A DNA stretch of 64,000 nucleotides from Arthrobacter sp. 31Y (GCF_000526335.1 NZ_JAFW01000001.1:2108001-2172000), one strand, 5' to 3'; shown: positions 17,163 through 26,788, counted from the first letter of the stretch. A program made the numbers and translations. The notes: a model not told the origin generated them from the letters alone.

Positions 17163-17867
17163 CTAGAGCATCCACTCCCGCAGCAGCCACCACAGGCCGG
17201 CGATCACAACGCCTCCAAACAACGAGCCTGCAATGACCTGGGCAAGGGTGTGGGCCCGCAGAACCAGCCGCGACCAGCCAACAGCCGGCACGAGAAGTAG
17301 CAGAGGGAGCCAGGCCGGCCCGAACATGAGGATGGCGATAACCACTGCAGCCGAAAGCGCCGAGGCATGCCCACTCATTTTCCAGAACGCGCTGACAACC
17401 GCCAGCACTCCGATGCCGCCTATGAGCGCGATGATCATCACCGAGACACCCACAGGACCACTGAGCAAATGCAGCACGAGCAAACCAACCAACACCGATA
17501 CCAGCGTCATCAGAAGCAGCGCGGGCCGCTGACGGCGGTCGCTGACATGGTGGTCCGTGATCCTGCCCAGCTTCACCATCACCAGGACATACGCCAGCGG
17601 AAGGACGCAAACGAACATCGCCGCGAGCAGCCCGAACCATAGGGTCCCCGGGAACCCGGGTTCCGTCGCAGGGCTGATCAGCAGTAGGACCAACACAACA
17701 ACGGGTGGCTGGAAAACTTCCGTCAGCACGCGGGCAACCCTGCGCCACGGCCCTGTCACCAGTTGAGGGGACAGGTGACCTGTTACCCCTGTAGCTGTCC
17801 CGCTGCCTGTTGTCCCGCTGCTGGCTGTCCCGCCGCCTGAGCCGGGCAGGGCTTTCTCGTCAGTCAA
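17163..17867 (-). CDS. PAP2-superfamily membrane phosphatase
   Basis: The open frame reaches further upstream, but that part lies inside the E2 gene, so a TTG at 17867, which overlaps the E2 stop by a few bases, is chosen. This gives 234 residues with about six membrane helices. The PAP2 motifs are present in reduced form: '[11 protein letters not shown]' (motif 2) and '[20 protein letters not shown]' (motif 3, Ser-Arg and His). Such proteins dephosphorylate lipid phosphates such as phosphatidate or undecaprenyl pyrophosphate. Residues 8-32 are a Gly/Ser/Thr-rich leader. It is probably co-transcribed with the dehydrogenase operon. Confidence 0.75.
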   Translation of the reverse strand: MTDEKALPGSGGGTASSGTTGSGTATGVTGHLSPQLVTGPWRRVARVLTEVFQPPVVVLVLLLISPATEPGFPGTLWFGLLAAMFVCVLPLAYVLVMVKLGRITDHHVSDRRQRPALLLMTLVSVLVGLLVLHLLSGPVGVSVMIIALIGGIGVLAVVSAFWKMSGHASALSAAVVIAILMFGPAWLPLLLLVPAVGWSRLVLRAHTLAQVIAGSLFGGVVIAGLWWLLREWML

Positions 17868-19440
17868 GCAAGAGTGCCGGTTCTTCGAGAATGGAGGCCA
17901 CGTCCGCCATGAAGCGCGCAGACAAGTCACCGTCCACCACGCGGTGATCGAAGGAACCGCCAAGAGTAGTGATCCAGCGCGGGATGACCTCACCGTCCAA
18001 GACCCACGGCTTCTGCTTAATGGTTCCGAACGCAATGATGGCTACTTCGCCCGGGTTGATAATGGGCGTTCCTGTATCAATACCGAGCGCGCCGATGTTG
18101 GTGACAGTCAGGCTTCCACCCTGCATCTCAGCCGGCTGCGTCTTCCCTGCCCTGGCCTTGGTTGCCAGCTCATTGAGGGCCAGGGCCAATTCCTTGAGGG
18201 ACAGATCCTGGGCATCCTTGATGTTGGGGACCATGAGGCCACGCGGAGTTGCGGCAGCAATTCCCAGGTTCATGTAGTGCTTCACCTGAATCTCAGCGCC
18301 GCCCTTACCGTCCGCGTTATCCACCCAGCTCGCGTTGACGCTGGGGTTGCGTGCCGCGGCCCAAATCACTGCTTTGGCAAGGATGAGCAGCGGTGAAACC
18401 TTAATGCCTTCAAAGTCGCGTGAAACCTTCAACCGCTTGACGAATTCCATGGTCCTGCTGGCATCCACATCCACAAAAATGCTGACGTGAGGAGCCGAGA
18501 AAGCTGAATCCACCATGGCCTTGGCGGTGGCTTTGCGCACTCCCTTGACCGGCATACGCTCCACGCGCTGATCCTGCGGCTTCTTGGACGCCCCCCAGAA
18601 GCTGTCCGCTTGGTCAAGCTCAGCATCACGCTGGGCCTGGTAGCTCACCAGGTCCTCGCGCGTCACTTCACCACGTTGGCCGGTAGCCACTACATCAGCG
18701 AGATCGATTCCCAGATCGCGGGCGAATTTGCGCACAGGAGGCTTTGCAAGGACCTTGTTGACCAGGCCACTAATGGTTCCGCTGATAGCGGCACCGCGGG
18801 AGGCAGCAGCCTGCGGCGCTTCGGCTGTGACGGGTTGTGGTTGAGCGCCAGGCACTTGGGTGAGAGGCGTCTGGGTGACGGGCGCGATGACAGCGGGGGC
18901 CGCCGTCGTGCGGTGTGCAGCAGGAGTTTCGGCGGCCTTGGCTTCCAGTACTGCCTGGTGGTCCTGAACAGTACCTTCTGCATTCTCGGCGATTGTGGCT
19001 GCCTCAACCACCGACCCAGCCGGGCGTTTCCGCGCGCGGCGCTTGACGGCGTCGGCCTTGGGTCCGGAACCGACCAACGGCCCGCCGGCTGGACGGTTGT
19101 CGTCGCCTTCTTCGTCGGCCGGCAACTTTCCATAGAGGGGCATCTCGACGGCGGGTGCCTCCGGCGCAACCGGAGTCACCGCTGCGGCGTCCCCATCTTG
19201 TCCTTCCGAAACAGCGATGATCGCCGTGCCGACCTCCACCGTAATGCCTTCCTCGACCAGCAGCTCAGTGACAGTGCCCGCAAAAGGCGAAGGGAGCTCA
19301 ACGAGGGACTTGGCGGTCTCGATCTCGCACAGGACATCGTTGATGGCAACGACATCGCCTGGCTTGACCTTCCAAGCCACTACCTCGGCCTCGGTCAGGC
19401 CTTCGCCAACGTCCGGCAGGTTGAATTTCTTTACAGTCAC
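17860..19440 (-). CDS. bkdC: Dihydrolipoamide acyltransferase (E2) of a 2-oxoacid dehydrogenase complex
   Basis: A 526-residue E2 with the normal domain order. Residues 1-80 are a lipoyl domain with the lipoylated Lys44 in '[14 protein letters not shown]'. A Pro/Ala-rich linker follows, then the peripheral-subunit-binding domain ('[19 protein letters not shown]') near 235-270, and the catalytic acyltransferase domain ending in '[15 protein letters not shown]' with the active-site His. It transfers acyl groups to CoA. With the E1 genes upstream it forms a branched-chain-type complex feeding acyl-CoA starters for iso/anteiso fatty acids. No E3 gene is nearby. Confidence 0.93.
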   Translation of the reverse strand: MTVKKFNLPDVGEGLTEAEVVAWKVKPGDVVAINDVLCEIETAKSLVELPSPFAGTVTELLVEEGITVEVGTAIIAVSEGQDGDAAAVTPVAPEAPAVEMPLYGKLPADEEGDDNRPAGGPLVGSGPKADAVKRRARKRPAGSVVEAATIAENAEGTVQDHQAVLEAKAAETPAAHRTTAAPAVIAPVTQTPLTQVPGAQPQPVTAEAPQAAASRGAAISGTISGLVNKVLAKPPVRKFARDLGIDLADVVATGQRGEVTREDLVSYQAQRDAELDQADSFWGASKKPQDQRVERMPVKGVRKATAKAMVDSAFSAPHVSIFVDVDASRTMEFVKRLKVSRDFEGIKVSPLLILAKAVIWAAARNPSVNASWVDNADGKGGAEIQVKHYMNLGIAAATPRGLMVPNIKDAQDLSLKELALALNELATKARAGKTQPAEMQGGSLTVTNIGALGIDTGTPIINPGEVAIIAFGTIKQKPWVLDGEVIPRWITTLGGSFDHRVVDGDLSARFMADVASILEEPALLLD

Positions 19441-19541
19441 AGTGGTCCTCGATTTCCGGTTACCCGGCAGCGAAGCCGAGCTGGATCAGGGCGGTTAGTA
19501 GGACGGCGGTGAACAGGCGGTCCTGGTGGAACCGGCAGTTC

Positions 19542-19573
19542 TAGTAGGACAAGGATTTAGTAGGACAAGGAAC
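19542..19573. repeat. 16-bp tandem duplication at the 3' end of the E1 beta gene
   Basis: TAGTAGGACAAGGA occurs at 19542-19555 and again at 19558-19571, 16 bp apart; a third partial copy (TAGTAGGAC) lies at 19496-19504. The upstream copy on the minus strand holds the last codons and stop of the E1 beta gene. Confidence 0.75.
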
Positions 19574-20537
19574 GGTCGAGCGCTTCAAGGATCTTGTCGA
19601 TGTCCGGCAAGTAGTCCTCTTCCACCTTGGCGACGGGGTATGGCATGTGGAAGCCGCCAACCCGAATGACAGGAGCCTCCAAGTGCAGGAATGCCCGTTC
19701 GCTGATGCGTGCAGCAATCTCGCCTCCGATGCCACCGAAAGTGGGGGCCTCGTGGGCCACGATCAAGCGGCCTGTCTTCTTGACCGACGCTTCCACGGTG
19801 TCGAAGTCCAAAGGTGAGATGGAACGGAGATCGATGACTTCAATGCTCCGTCCGTCCTCGGTGGCAGCGTTGGCAGCCGCCAGCGCCACCGGAACCAGCG
19901 GGCCATAGGCCACGATGGTTGCATCCGTGCCTTCACGGACAACGTGCGCCTTGAAGGGATCTTCGGAAAGGCCGGCGTTCTCAACATCCACCTCACCCTT
20001 GAGCCAGTAGCGGCGCTTGGGTTCGAAGAAGATGACGGGGTCCTGGCACTCAATGGCCTTCTGGATCATCCAGTAGGCGTCATGCGCGTTGGAAGGCGAA
20101 ATGATGCGCAGGCCCGCAGTGTGGGCGAACAGCGCTTCCGGGGATTCGGAGTGATGCTCGATGGATCCAATGCCGCCGCCGTACGGAATGCGGATAACCA
20201 CGGGAACGGTCAACTTGCCAAGGCTTCGGGCGTGGATCTTGGCCAGCTGGGTGGTGATCTGGTTGAAGGCCGGGTAAACGAAGCCGTCGAACTGGATCTC
20301 GCACACCGGCGAGTATCCGCGCAGCGCCAGGCCAATGGCCGTGCCGACGATGCCGGATTCAGCCAACGGGGTGTCCAGGACTCTTTCGTCGCCGAACTCT
20401 TTGATCAAGCCATCGGTGACACGGTAAACACCGCCCAGGTGTCCGATGTCTTCGCCCATCAGCAGGGACTTGGGGTTGTTCGTCAGCGATGCCCGGAGAC
20501 CCTCATTGATGGCCTTCGCAATGGTCATTGTTGCCAT
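19557..20537 (-). CDS. bkdB: 2-oxoacid dehydrogenase E1 component, beta subunit
   Basis: A 326-residue transketolase-like beta subunit. Typical stretches are 'LMGEDIGHLGGVYRVTDGL', 'DTPLAESGIVGTAIGLALRG' in its core, 'GGIGSIEHHSESPEALF' and 'DLRSISPLDFDTV'. It pairs with the alpha subunit encoded just upstream (start and stop share a base) to form the thiamine-diphosphate-dependent decarboxylase of the complex. The last codons (…LSY) and stop lie in a 16-bp tandem duplication with a second copy immediately downstream. A 116-bp gap separates it from E2. Confidence 0.94.
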   Translation of the reverse strand: MATMTIAKAINEGLRASLTNNPKSLLMGEDIGHLGGVYRVTDGLIKEFGDERVLDTPLAESGIVGTAIGLALRGYSPVCEIQFDGFVYPAFNQITTQLAKIHARSLGKLTVPVVIRIPYGGGIGSIEHHSESPEALFAHTAGLRIISPSNAHDAYWMIQKAIECQDPVIFFEPKRRYWLKGEVDVENAGLSEDPFKAHVVREGTDATIVAYGPLVPVALAAANAATEDGRSIEVIDLRSISPLDFDTVEASVKKTGRLIVAHEAPTFGGIGGEIAARISERAFLHLEAPVIRVGGFHMPYPVAKVEEDYLPDIDKILEALDRSLSY

Positions 20538-21730
20538 CAGTTAGCTGCCTCCTGGTCGCTTTCAAAGCCGGCCGAGTATTCCTCGAACCAAGCAAGTTCT
20601 TCCGCAATCAGCGGGTGTTGTTCGGCGTACACGCTGGCGAAAGCGTCGCGGATATCCGGGACCTCGAGGCCATGTGTTGTGCTGCGGACGTACTTGGCGA
20701 GTTCGTCGCCGTCGGCCTTTACTTGGTCGAAGAACGCTTCGTCCGCCAGGCCTTCGGTACGCAGGTACTTCTCCAATCGGTCCAGCGGATCCTTCTCGCG
20801 CCAGGCAGCTTCTTCCGCGGATTCCCGGTACTTCGTGGGGTCATCAGCAGTGGTGTGTGCGCCTACCCGGTAGGTGTAGGCCTCAATGAGCACAGGGCCC
20901 CGGCCCTCCCGGGCGTGTTCGAGTGCCCACTCTGTAACAGCATGGACAGCGATGGCATCATTGCCGTCCACTCGGATACCCGGGAAACCGTAGCCCTTGG
21001 CACGGTTGGCCAAAGGAACCTTGGTCTGGACCTCGGTGGGTACCGAAATGGCCCAGTGATTGTTCTGGCAGAAGAACACCACCGGAGCGTTGTACGACGC
21101 AGCGAAGACCATGGACTCATGGACGTCGCCCTCGGAGCTTGCGCCGTCGCCGAAGTACGCGATTACGGCGGCCTTGGGTTCTGTGGAATCAGTGGCGGCG
21201 GCGAGCTTCTGGTCCCTCTGAATACCCATGGCATAGCCAACAGCGTGGAGAGTCTGGGCCGCGAGAACCAAGGTGTAAAGGTGGAAGTTGTTCTCCCGAG
21301 GGTCCCAGCCGCCGTTGGAGACGCCACGGAACTGCTTGAGCAATTCAGCAAGGTCCACGTTGCGGACCAGGGCGACGCCGTGTTCGCGGTAGGTGGGGAA
21401 AATATAGTCCTGCGACTGGCTTGCGTGGGCCGAACCGATCTGTGCGGCCTCCTGCCCGGTCAGCGGCACCCACAAGGCGAGCTCACCTTGGCGTTGCAAT
21501 GCCGTGGCTTCCTGGTCAAAACGCCGGATCCTCGCCATGTCTGTGTAGAAAACACGGAGCTTCTCGGGATCAATCCGCTTGGCATAGTCCGAGAAGACAG
21601 GATCGGAACCCAGTGTCCCGTCAGGTCCGAGCAACTGCACCATTTCTACTGGTTCGCCTGGCGCGGCTGCTGCCGCGGTGGTTGCCGCGAGAGTTTCTTC
21701 CGTCCCGGGGGGCAGTTGTGTCGAGCCCAT
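20537..21730 (-). CDS. bkdA: 2-oxoacid dehydrogenase E1 component, alpha subunit
   Basis: The ATG at 21730 is preceded by AAGGAG at good spacing, so earlier in-frame starts are not used; this gives 397 residues. The thiamine-diphosphate motif starts 'GDGASSEGDVHESM' and ends 'FCQNNHWAIS' (GDG…NN). 'TYRVGAHTTADDPTKYR' is the conserved phosphorylation-loop-like region of branched-chain and pyruvate E1 alpha. It is the first gene of the minus-strand operon E1 alpha, E1 beta, E2. Substrate choice between branched-chain 2-oxoacids and pyruvate is inferred from gene layout. Confidence 0.94.
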   Translation of the reverse strand: MGSTQLPPGTEETLAATTAAAAAPGEPVEMVQLLGPDGTLGSDPVFSDYAKRIDPEKLRVFYTDMARIRRFDQEATALQRQGELALWVPLTGQEAAQIGSAHASQSQDYIFPTYREHGVALVRNVDLAELLKQFRGVSNGGWDPRENNFHLYTLVLAAQTLHAVGYAMGIQRDQKLAAATDSTEPKAAVIAYFGDGASSEGDVHESMVFAASYNAPVVFFCQNNHWAISVPTEVQTKVPLANRAKGYGFPGIRVDGNDAIAVHAVTEWALEHAREGRGPVLIEAYTYRVGAHTTADDPTKYRESAEEAAWREKDPLDRLEKYLRTEGLADEAFFDQVKADGDELAKYVRSTTHGLEVPDIRDAFASVYAEQHPLIAEELAWFEEYSAGFESDQEAAN

Positions 21731-21781
21731 TCCGTCTCCTTGCTTGCCATGGCGGGGCGCCGGGCAATATCTGTCGCTGGG

Positions 21782-21823
21782 ATATATGCCCGTTCCGGAA
21801 TGCATTCCGGAACGGGCATATAT
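21782..21823. repeat. 42-bp perfect palindrome
   Basis: The two halves, centred on the TGCA at 21801-21804, are exactly complementary over 21 bp each (ATATATGCCCGTTCCGGAATG and its complement). It lies 52 bp upstream of the E1 alpha start and 59 bp downstream of the HisC-like stop, both on the minus strand. It can be the terminator of the HisC-like gene or an operator or cruciform element for the bkd operon; on the minus strand no T-run follows. Confidence 0.9.
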
Positions 21824-21881
21824 TTTGGCTTTCGTCCCTTACTTTATCGGCAGTAAGTAGCGTTGGCGCATTTGTTAACCG

Positions 21882-23000
21882 CTAGGAACCTTGCGGAGCC
21901 TTTGTATAACCTGCACAGAGATCCAAGAACCGGGTGTTGGCTTCCACCTCGCCAATGCTGACTCGAACACCCTCGTTTCCAAAGGCACGGACAGACAAGG
22001 CTTGCTTAGCCGCCAAGGCAGCAAACTCGGCGCTGCGCTCCCCAAGATTCAACCAAACGAAGTTGCCTTGGGCCTCTGGAACGAACCAACCGAGTTCCCT
22101 CAGGCCAGCTGTCACGCGATCTCGTTCATCCACCAGGCTTTGTACCCTTTCCACAACCTGATCGAAATTCTCGATGGAAGTAACGGCAGCCCGCTCCGCA
22201 ATTTGGGAAACGGCGAAGGGAGTGGCCGTCACCCGGAGGTGTTGGGTAAGCAAAGGGCCGGAGACACTGTAGCCAACTCGCAGGCCAGCCAGGCCGTGCG
22301 CTTTGGAGAAGGTCCTCAGCACCACCACATTGGGGTAGTTGCGGTAGAGCTTGATGCCGTCCACAGCATCCGCATCCCGTACGAACTCCTGGTAGGCCTC
22401 ATCGATGACCACCACCACGTTGGGCGGCACTGCCTGAATGAAGCGTTCCGTTTCCCCTGCCGTGAGGATCGGCCCGGTGGGGTTGTTCGGCGTGCACAGG
22501 AGGATCACTTTGGTGCGCACGGTCACTGCGGCAGCCATGGTCTCGAGGTCATGGCGCCCGTCCGGCAGCAGTGGGATTTGCACACTGGCCGCCCCAGCGA
22601 GTCCCACACAGATGGGGTAGGCCTCGAAGGAGCGCCAGGCGTAAATCACCTCGTCCTGCTTACCGTCGTCATTTTGCCCGGCGAAGGTGGCCAGAATCTG
22701 GTTCAGCGCCCCCAGGCTGCCTGCACCGGTGACGACATCGTCAGCCGGAACATCCAGGAAGCCAGCTAAGGCGTTGCGTAGCTTTGTGGCCAGCGGGTCC
22801 GGGTAGCGGTTGATGTCTGCCTGGTCTGCGATCGCCTGCAACACTGCAGGAATCGGAGGCAGGGGGTTTTCGTTGGACGACAATTTGTAGCTGGTGAGGC
22901 CCTCAATCGCTGCGGGGGGTTTACCAGCCGCATATTTGGGGAGCCTGTCCACGACCGGACGAGGGATGACGCCCTCCGGTACGTTGTCAGTAGTAGTCAT
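21882..23000 (-). CDS. Histidinol-phosphate / aromatic amino acid aminotransferase
   Basis: The ATG at 23000 starts the conserved protein of 372 residues; the upstream frame extension is not conserved-looking. Class II aminotransferase features are 'SYKLSSNENPLPP' at the N-terminus, 'VTGAGSLGALNQIL', 'CTPNNPTGPI', 'VVIDEAYQEF' and the PLP lysine in 'RTFSKAHGLAGLRVGY'. The C-terminal 'GVRVSIG' Arg binds the substrate carboxylate. It could be HisC2 or the phenylalanine/aromatic aminotransferase Pat; a distant location from his genes favours Pat. It shares direction with the bkd operon but is separated by the palindrome. Confidence 0.9.
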   Translation of the reverse strand: MTTTDNVPEGVIPRPVVDRLPKYAAGKPPAAIEGLTSYKLSSNENPLPPIPAVLQAIADQADINRYPDPLATKLRNALAGFLDVPADDVVTGAGSLGALNQILATFAGQNDDGKQDEVIYAWRSFEAYPICVGLAGAASVQIPLLPDGRHDLETMAAAVTVRTKVILLCTPNNPTGPILTAGETERFIQAVPPNVVVVIDEAYQEFVRDADAVDGIKLYRNYPNVVVLRTFSKAHGLAGLRVGYSVSGPLLTQHLRVTATPFAVSQIAERAAVTSIENFDQVVERVQSLVDERDRVTAGLRELGWFVPEAQGNFVWLNLGERSAEFAALAAKQALSVRAFGNEGVRVSIGEVEANTRFLDLCAGYTKAPQGS

Positions 23001-23072
23001 GGCTTCAAGCCTACTTGCCCATCCACGGCTGACACCGAGCTCTTTAACAGGCGCGTGTGAAACCATGGGTCC

Positions 23073-23501
23073 ATGGGTTCATTCATCATTCGTGTCCTGA
23101 TCAACGGGCTTGCCCTGTGGGTTGCAACCTGGCTGCTGAACGGCATGGATATTTCAACCAGCGCCACCGAGTCAGCCGCCGCCAACGCCGGACTCACCCA
23201 GGGCGCGGACACCGCCGGCATTGTTCTGGCGTATCTGTTCATCGGCCTGATCTTCGGAGTGGTCAACGCCTTCGTCCGTCCTCTGGTGAGGCTGTTGTCC
23301 CTTCCGGTGACCATCCTGACGCTTGGCCTGTTCACCATCGTGATCAACGCAGCAATGCTGTACCTGACGGCATGGCTGAGCACGTTCACACCTGTGCACC
23401 TCACTATTGACTCCTTCTTCTGGACAGCAATCCTGGCGTCCATCATCATCAGCATCATTTCCATGGTGGCGGGCCTCATTCCGGGCGCCAAGAAGCGCTA
23501 A
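23073..23501 (+). CDS. Small four-helix membrane protein, phage-holin family 4 (PF04020-like)
   Basis: A 142-residue protein with four membrane helices: about 6-22, 52-72, 85-108 and 115-135. The 'IGLIFGVVNAFVRPLVRLLSLPVTILTLGLF' region contains the conserved NAF(V)RP-L-LP(V)T-LGLF pattern of this widespread family. Despite the name it is chromosomal and not linked to phage genes here. Its function is unknown. It is divergent from the HisC-like gene, whose start is 72 bp away. Confidence 0.88.
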   Translation: MGSFIIRVLINGLALWVATWLLNGMDISTSATESAAANAGLTQGADTAGIVLAYLFIGLIFGVVNAFVRPLVRLLSLPVTILTLGLFTIVINAAMLYLTAWLSTFTPVHLTIDSFFWTAILASIIISIISMVAGLIPGAKKR

Positions 23502-23531
23502 CTCCTGAGAAAAGTCACCTTTGCACGAGCC

Positions 23532-24872
23532 CTACCTTGTTGCGGCTCCGGACCTCGTGTCCTGGGTTGTAGGTGGCGAGGCAGGACGTGGCGCCGGTGG
23601 TTGGACCGGAAGCGGCGCTCTTTCCAGCTTGAACCGAATCACCTTGGCAACCCCGCCCACGCCGACAGCACCAGCGAACGCGGCACTGGACGCTGCCAGT
23701 GACTCGTCATGGCTTGCCGTCACCAGCGCCGCTCCTGCGGCATAGTTTTCCTGATCATGCCCAGGGCCGATGCCGGGATCCTGCCCGTCGGGAGTCTTGA
23801 CCTCATTGGTCAGCGTGACAGTCACCCGGTCCTTTGTATCTACGTTGAGTCGGCCTTCGGCTCCAGGAACCCAGTCTTGGACGTGTTCCAAATGCAGTGA
23901 ACTGATACCGGGCTCGGGGGTGATGCCTCCAACAGGGGCTCCGGCTGTCAGCACATACTTGAGGTCGAATTCGCTGAGAAACGCTTTGTTCCGGCTCAAG
24001 TTCATGGCGTGGATGCCACCTTGGCTATGTCCTACTGCCACTACTGGCTCGCCCGCCTCAGCACCGGCTTCGCGGAGTGCCTGGCCGACGGCAGATACAA
24101 CTTCTTCGGAGTCGTAGCCCAGCGCTTCGCCGATTCCTTGTTCGTCGAAGGGGTTTGTATTGGGTGAGTCGGGCTGGGTTCCCGGGATCAGCACCATCCA
24201 CGAGGGCGAGCCGTTGTTGTCGAGGCGGATAACCTCAATCTCACCGTCGTTGCGGGCGTGGAGTCTCTCGAGACGACGAAGGCTTACCGACATGGACGGT
24301 TCCATGTCCTCGACAGATTCGTCCATCTTTTCGATGCTTACGGGCCTCGGCCTCATGTCCGGAAGTTGAGGGGCCTCCAGGACGTCATGAACGACGTCCC
24401 CTGGAGTTGTCCAATATGGAAGAAGTGCTGAAGCCAGATAGTTGCTCATATCCCGGGTTGGCGGCCAAGCCGGCTTCATCTCGTCAAGGGTGGGGAACCG
24501 GGGGATAACATTCCTGGCTTCCGCTTCCACATAATCCCGGTGGCTGGCTCGCACGTCCGTGGCGACCTCCACCAATTCCTGCCGGACCTTTCCCACTTCC
24601 TTGGCGCTCTCGGCCACGGCGTTGAGGGCGTCGCAGCCGGTTCTGTAAGAGTCGTAGAGAAAGGGTGCCAGACAGTCTTGAACCTGACGGGCTTCGTTTT
24701 CAATGCCCACGAGTTGCTGAACCAGTTCATCCAGCGTTCCCGCTCCCCTGAGGAGTTCCTCAAGCTGAAAAGACATTCCTCCCACCCCTCCCCTGATACT
24801 GAGGATTCCGTCACTGGCGGGTTGGGATGGCTTTGGTGCTGCGCCGGCCCCTATAGGAGCTGAATCTGCCAT
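23532..24872 (-). CDS. Lipase-like alpha/beta hydrolase with N-terminal helical (WXG/LXG-like) domain
   Basis: The ATG at 24872 overlaps the stop of the preceding small gene by one base (TGATG), giving 446 residues. Residues about 30-130 are a helical, coiled-coil-like region ('LEELLRGAGTLDELVQQLV', 'VGKVRQELVEVATDVRA') resembling the N-terminal parts of WXG/LXG-type proteins. The hydrolase part has a clear nucleophile elbow 'VVAVGHSQGGIHAMNLS' (GHSQG, Ser nucleophile) and a possible catalytic His near the end. The C-terminus is Pro/Arg-rich. No classical signal peptide is visible, consistent with a type VII-like export route, though no secretion genes are present in the window. Confidence 0.75.
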   Translation of the reverse strand: MADSAPIGAGAAPKPSQPASDGILSIRGGVGGMSFQLEELLRGAGTLDELVQQLVGIENEARQVQDCLAPFLYDSYRTGCDALNAVAESAKEVGKVRQELVEVATDVRASHRDYVEAEARNVIPRFPTLDEMKPAWPPTRDMSNYLASALLPYWTTPGDVVHDVLEAPQLPDMRPRPVSIEKMDESVEDMEPSMSVSLRRLERLHARNDGEIEVIRLDNNGSPSWMVLIPGTQPDSPNTNPFDEQGIGEALGYDSEEVVSAVGQALREAGAEAGEPVVAVGHSQGGIHAMNLSRNKAFLSEFDLKYVLTAGAPVGGITPEPGISSLHLEHVQDWVPGAEGRLNVDTKDRVTVTLTNEVKTPDGQDPGIGPGHDQENYAAGAALVTASHDESLAASSAAFAGAVGVGGVAKVIRFKLERAPLPVQPPAPRPASPPTTQDTRSGAATR

Positions 24873-25183
24873 CACGGACCCCGTTCGCTTGAGACTGAGA
24901 CGCTTTGGGAGTGACGAAGGACCAGGGCCACTGCGGCCTCCACAGACTCGCGTGCACGCATCAGTGCTGAAGCATGCAGGGCAATTGTTGTCCTGTAAGC
25001 CCGGCCCGCGGGAGAAAGCCAATCATCCACCTGCGCTCTCCGAAGGGACGTGAGAACCGTATCCACTTGGTCCACGCACGATTGCATTCGCCATGCCAGC
25101 CTCTGGACTTCGTGGCTTCGGGAAGCACACTCCAGTGGATTAAAAGTGGGCGGGTTGGGTGCAGGCATCAAGCCGACGCTCAT
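24872..25183 (-). CDS. WXG100-like small helical protein
   Basis: A 103-residue protein with two long helices joined at 'QVDDWLSPAGRAYR', which matches the W-x-G/turn region of WXG100 proteins (here W-L-S-P-A-G). The N-terminal 18 residues are Pro-rich. It overlaps the hydrolase gene by one base and is therefore probably made with it as an export partner or chaperone. No ESX core genes are nearby. Family assignment is by length, helical pattern and turn motif. Confidence 0.6.
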   Translation of the reverse strand: MSVGLMPAPNPPTFNPLECASRSHEVQRLAWRMQSCVDQVDTVLTSLRRAQVDDWLSPAGRAYRTTIALHASALMRARESVEAAVALVLRHSQSVSVSSERGP

Positions 25184-25351
25184 TGTCTGTGTACTCCATT
25201 GATTGTTCTGCTGATGGGTAGGCTCGACGCTACGGAGCAGCAGAAGCCAACGGAAGTGCCGCCGTCGGCTATGTGGATAACCTCATCGGCCGTCCACATA
25301 GCCTCGTCATCGACTCCATGGCCCCGCGCGGAACATGAAAGAATAGACCTC

Positions 25352-26758
25352 ATGGCTGAATCCCTCCGCGTGTCCCTCGCTTCCGAACCCCTCGCCCTTG
25401 GCGCCCTTGACGGCCGCTACCGTGCCGCCGTCGCGCCCCTCGTGGACTACCTGTCCGAGGCCGCGCTTAACCGCGATCGCGTTCACGTTGAAGTTGAGTG
25501 GCTCATCCACCTGACCAGCCAGTCCGTTTTGCCGGGTGCCGGCCCGCTGTCCGACGAACAGGTGGCCCGGCTGCGTGCCATCGTTACCGAATTCGATGCC
25601 GTGTCCGTTAACGAACTCGCCGAAATCGAAGCCGTCACCGTCCACGACGTCAAGGCTGTTGAGTACTACATCGGCCGCCGGCTGCCTGCCATCGGCATTG
25701 AGAACCTCACGGCTCTGGTCCACTTCGGGTGCACGTCCGAGGACATCAACAACCTCTCCTACGCTGTAGGTATCAAGGGCGCTGTGGAGAATGTGTGGCT
25801 GCCCAACGCCACCGCCCTCGTCAAACAGATCGAAGCCATGGCCGAAGCAAACCGCTCCGTGCCCATGCTGTCCCGTACGCACGGCCAGCCCGCCACGCCC
25901 ACCACGCTGGGCAAGGAACTAGCTGTTATTGCACACCGTTTGAACCGCCAGTTGGCGCGCATCGCCAAAACTGAATACCTCGGCAAGATTAACGGCGCCA
26001 CCGGAACGTACGCAGCCCACGTGGCTTCAGTCCCGAGTGCCGACTGGGAAGCAGTCGCGAAGACCTTCGTGGAAGGCCTGGGTCTCACCTGGAACCCGCT
26101 CACCACGCAGATCGAGAGCCACGACTGGCAGGCCGAGCTGTATGCGGACATCGCACGCTTCAACCGCATCCTGCACAACGTCTGCACTGACATTTGGAGC
26201 TACATCTCCATCGGTTACTTCCGCCAGATTCCGGTTGCCGGGGCCACGGGTTCCTCCACCATGCCGCACAAGGTCAACCCGATCCGCTTCGAGAACGCCG
26301 AAGCCAACCTGGAGATCTCCAACGGCCTCTTGGACACACTGGGCGCCACCTTGGTCACTTCCCGCTGGCAGCGCGACCTCACCGACTCCTCCTCCCAGCG
26401 AAACATCGGTGTCGCCTTCGGCCACTCGCTGCTCGCCATCTCCAACGTAGCAAAGGGTTTGAAAGCCCTCGATGTCGCAGAGGAAGTCCTCGCGGGCGAC
26501 CTCAACACCAACTGGGAAGTCCTTGGCGAAGCCATCCAGATGGTCATGCGTGCCGAGGCAATTGCCGGCGTCGAAGGCATGGAGAACCCTTACGAGCGTC
26601 TCAAGGACCTCACCCGCGGCCAGCGCGTGGACGGCGCCCGCATGCAGGAATTCGTTCAGGGTCTTGGCCTCTCCGCAGACGCCGAAGCCCGCCTGCTCGC
26701 CCTGACCCCGGGCAAGTACACGGGTATCGCGGACAAACTGGTGGACCACCTGCAGTAA
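25352..26758 (+). CDS. purB: Adenylosuccinate lyase
   Basis: A 468-residue enzyme starting at ATG 25352; the frame is open further upstream but conservation begins here. The fumarase/aspartase signature is 'GSSTMPHKVNPIRFEN'. 'SRTHGQPATPTTLGKE' holds the catalytic His region and 'HFGCTSEDINN' the substrate loop. Length and motifs fit the E. coli PurB type. It performs two steps of purine synthesis: cleavage of SAICAR to AICAR, and of adenylosuccinate to AMP, each releasing fumarate. It stands alone here, followed by a strong terminator. Confidence 0.96.
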   Translation: MAESLRVSLASEPLALGALDGRYRAAVAPLVDYLSEAALNRDRVHVEVEWLIHLTSQSVLPGAGPLSDEQVARLRAIVTEFDAVSVNELAEIEAVTVHDVKAVEYYIGRRLPAIGIENLTALVHFGCTSEDINNLSYAVGIKGAVENVWLPNATALVKQIEAMAEANRSVPMLSRTHGQPATPTTLGKELAVIAHRLNRQLARIAKTEYLGKINGATGTYAAHVASVPSADWEAVAKTFVEGLGLTWNPLTTQIESHDWQAELYADIARFNRILHNVCTDIWSYISIGYFRQIPVAGATGSSTMPHKVNPIRFENAEANLEISNGLLDTLGATLVTSRWQRDLTDSSSQRNIGVAFGHSLLAISNVAKGLKALDVAEEVLAGDLNTNWEVLGEAIQMVMRAEAIAGVEGMENPYERLKDLTRGQRVDGARMQEFVQGLGLSADAEARLLALTPGKYTGIADKLVDHLQ

Positions 26759-26788
26759 GGATCACCTGCAGTACTACTGCACGCTCAA

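Noticed and set aside
23073..23501. Prophage signal from a holin-family protein
   Set aside because: This family is a common chromosomal membrane protein in actinobacteria; no other phage genes, integrase or att repeats were seen.
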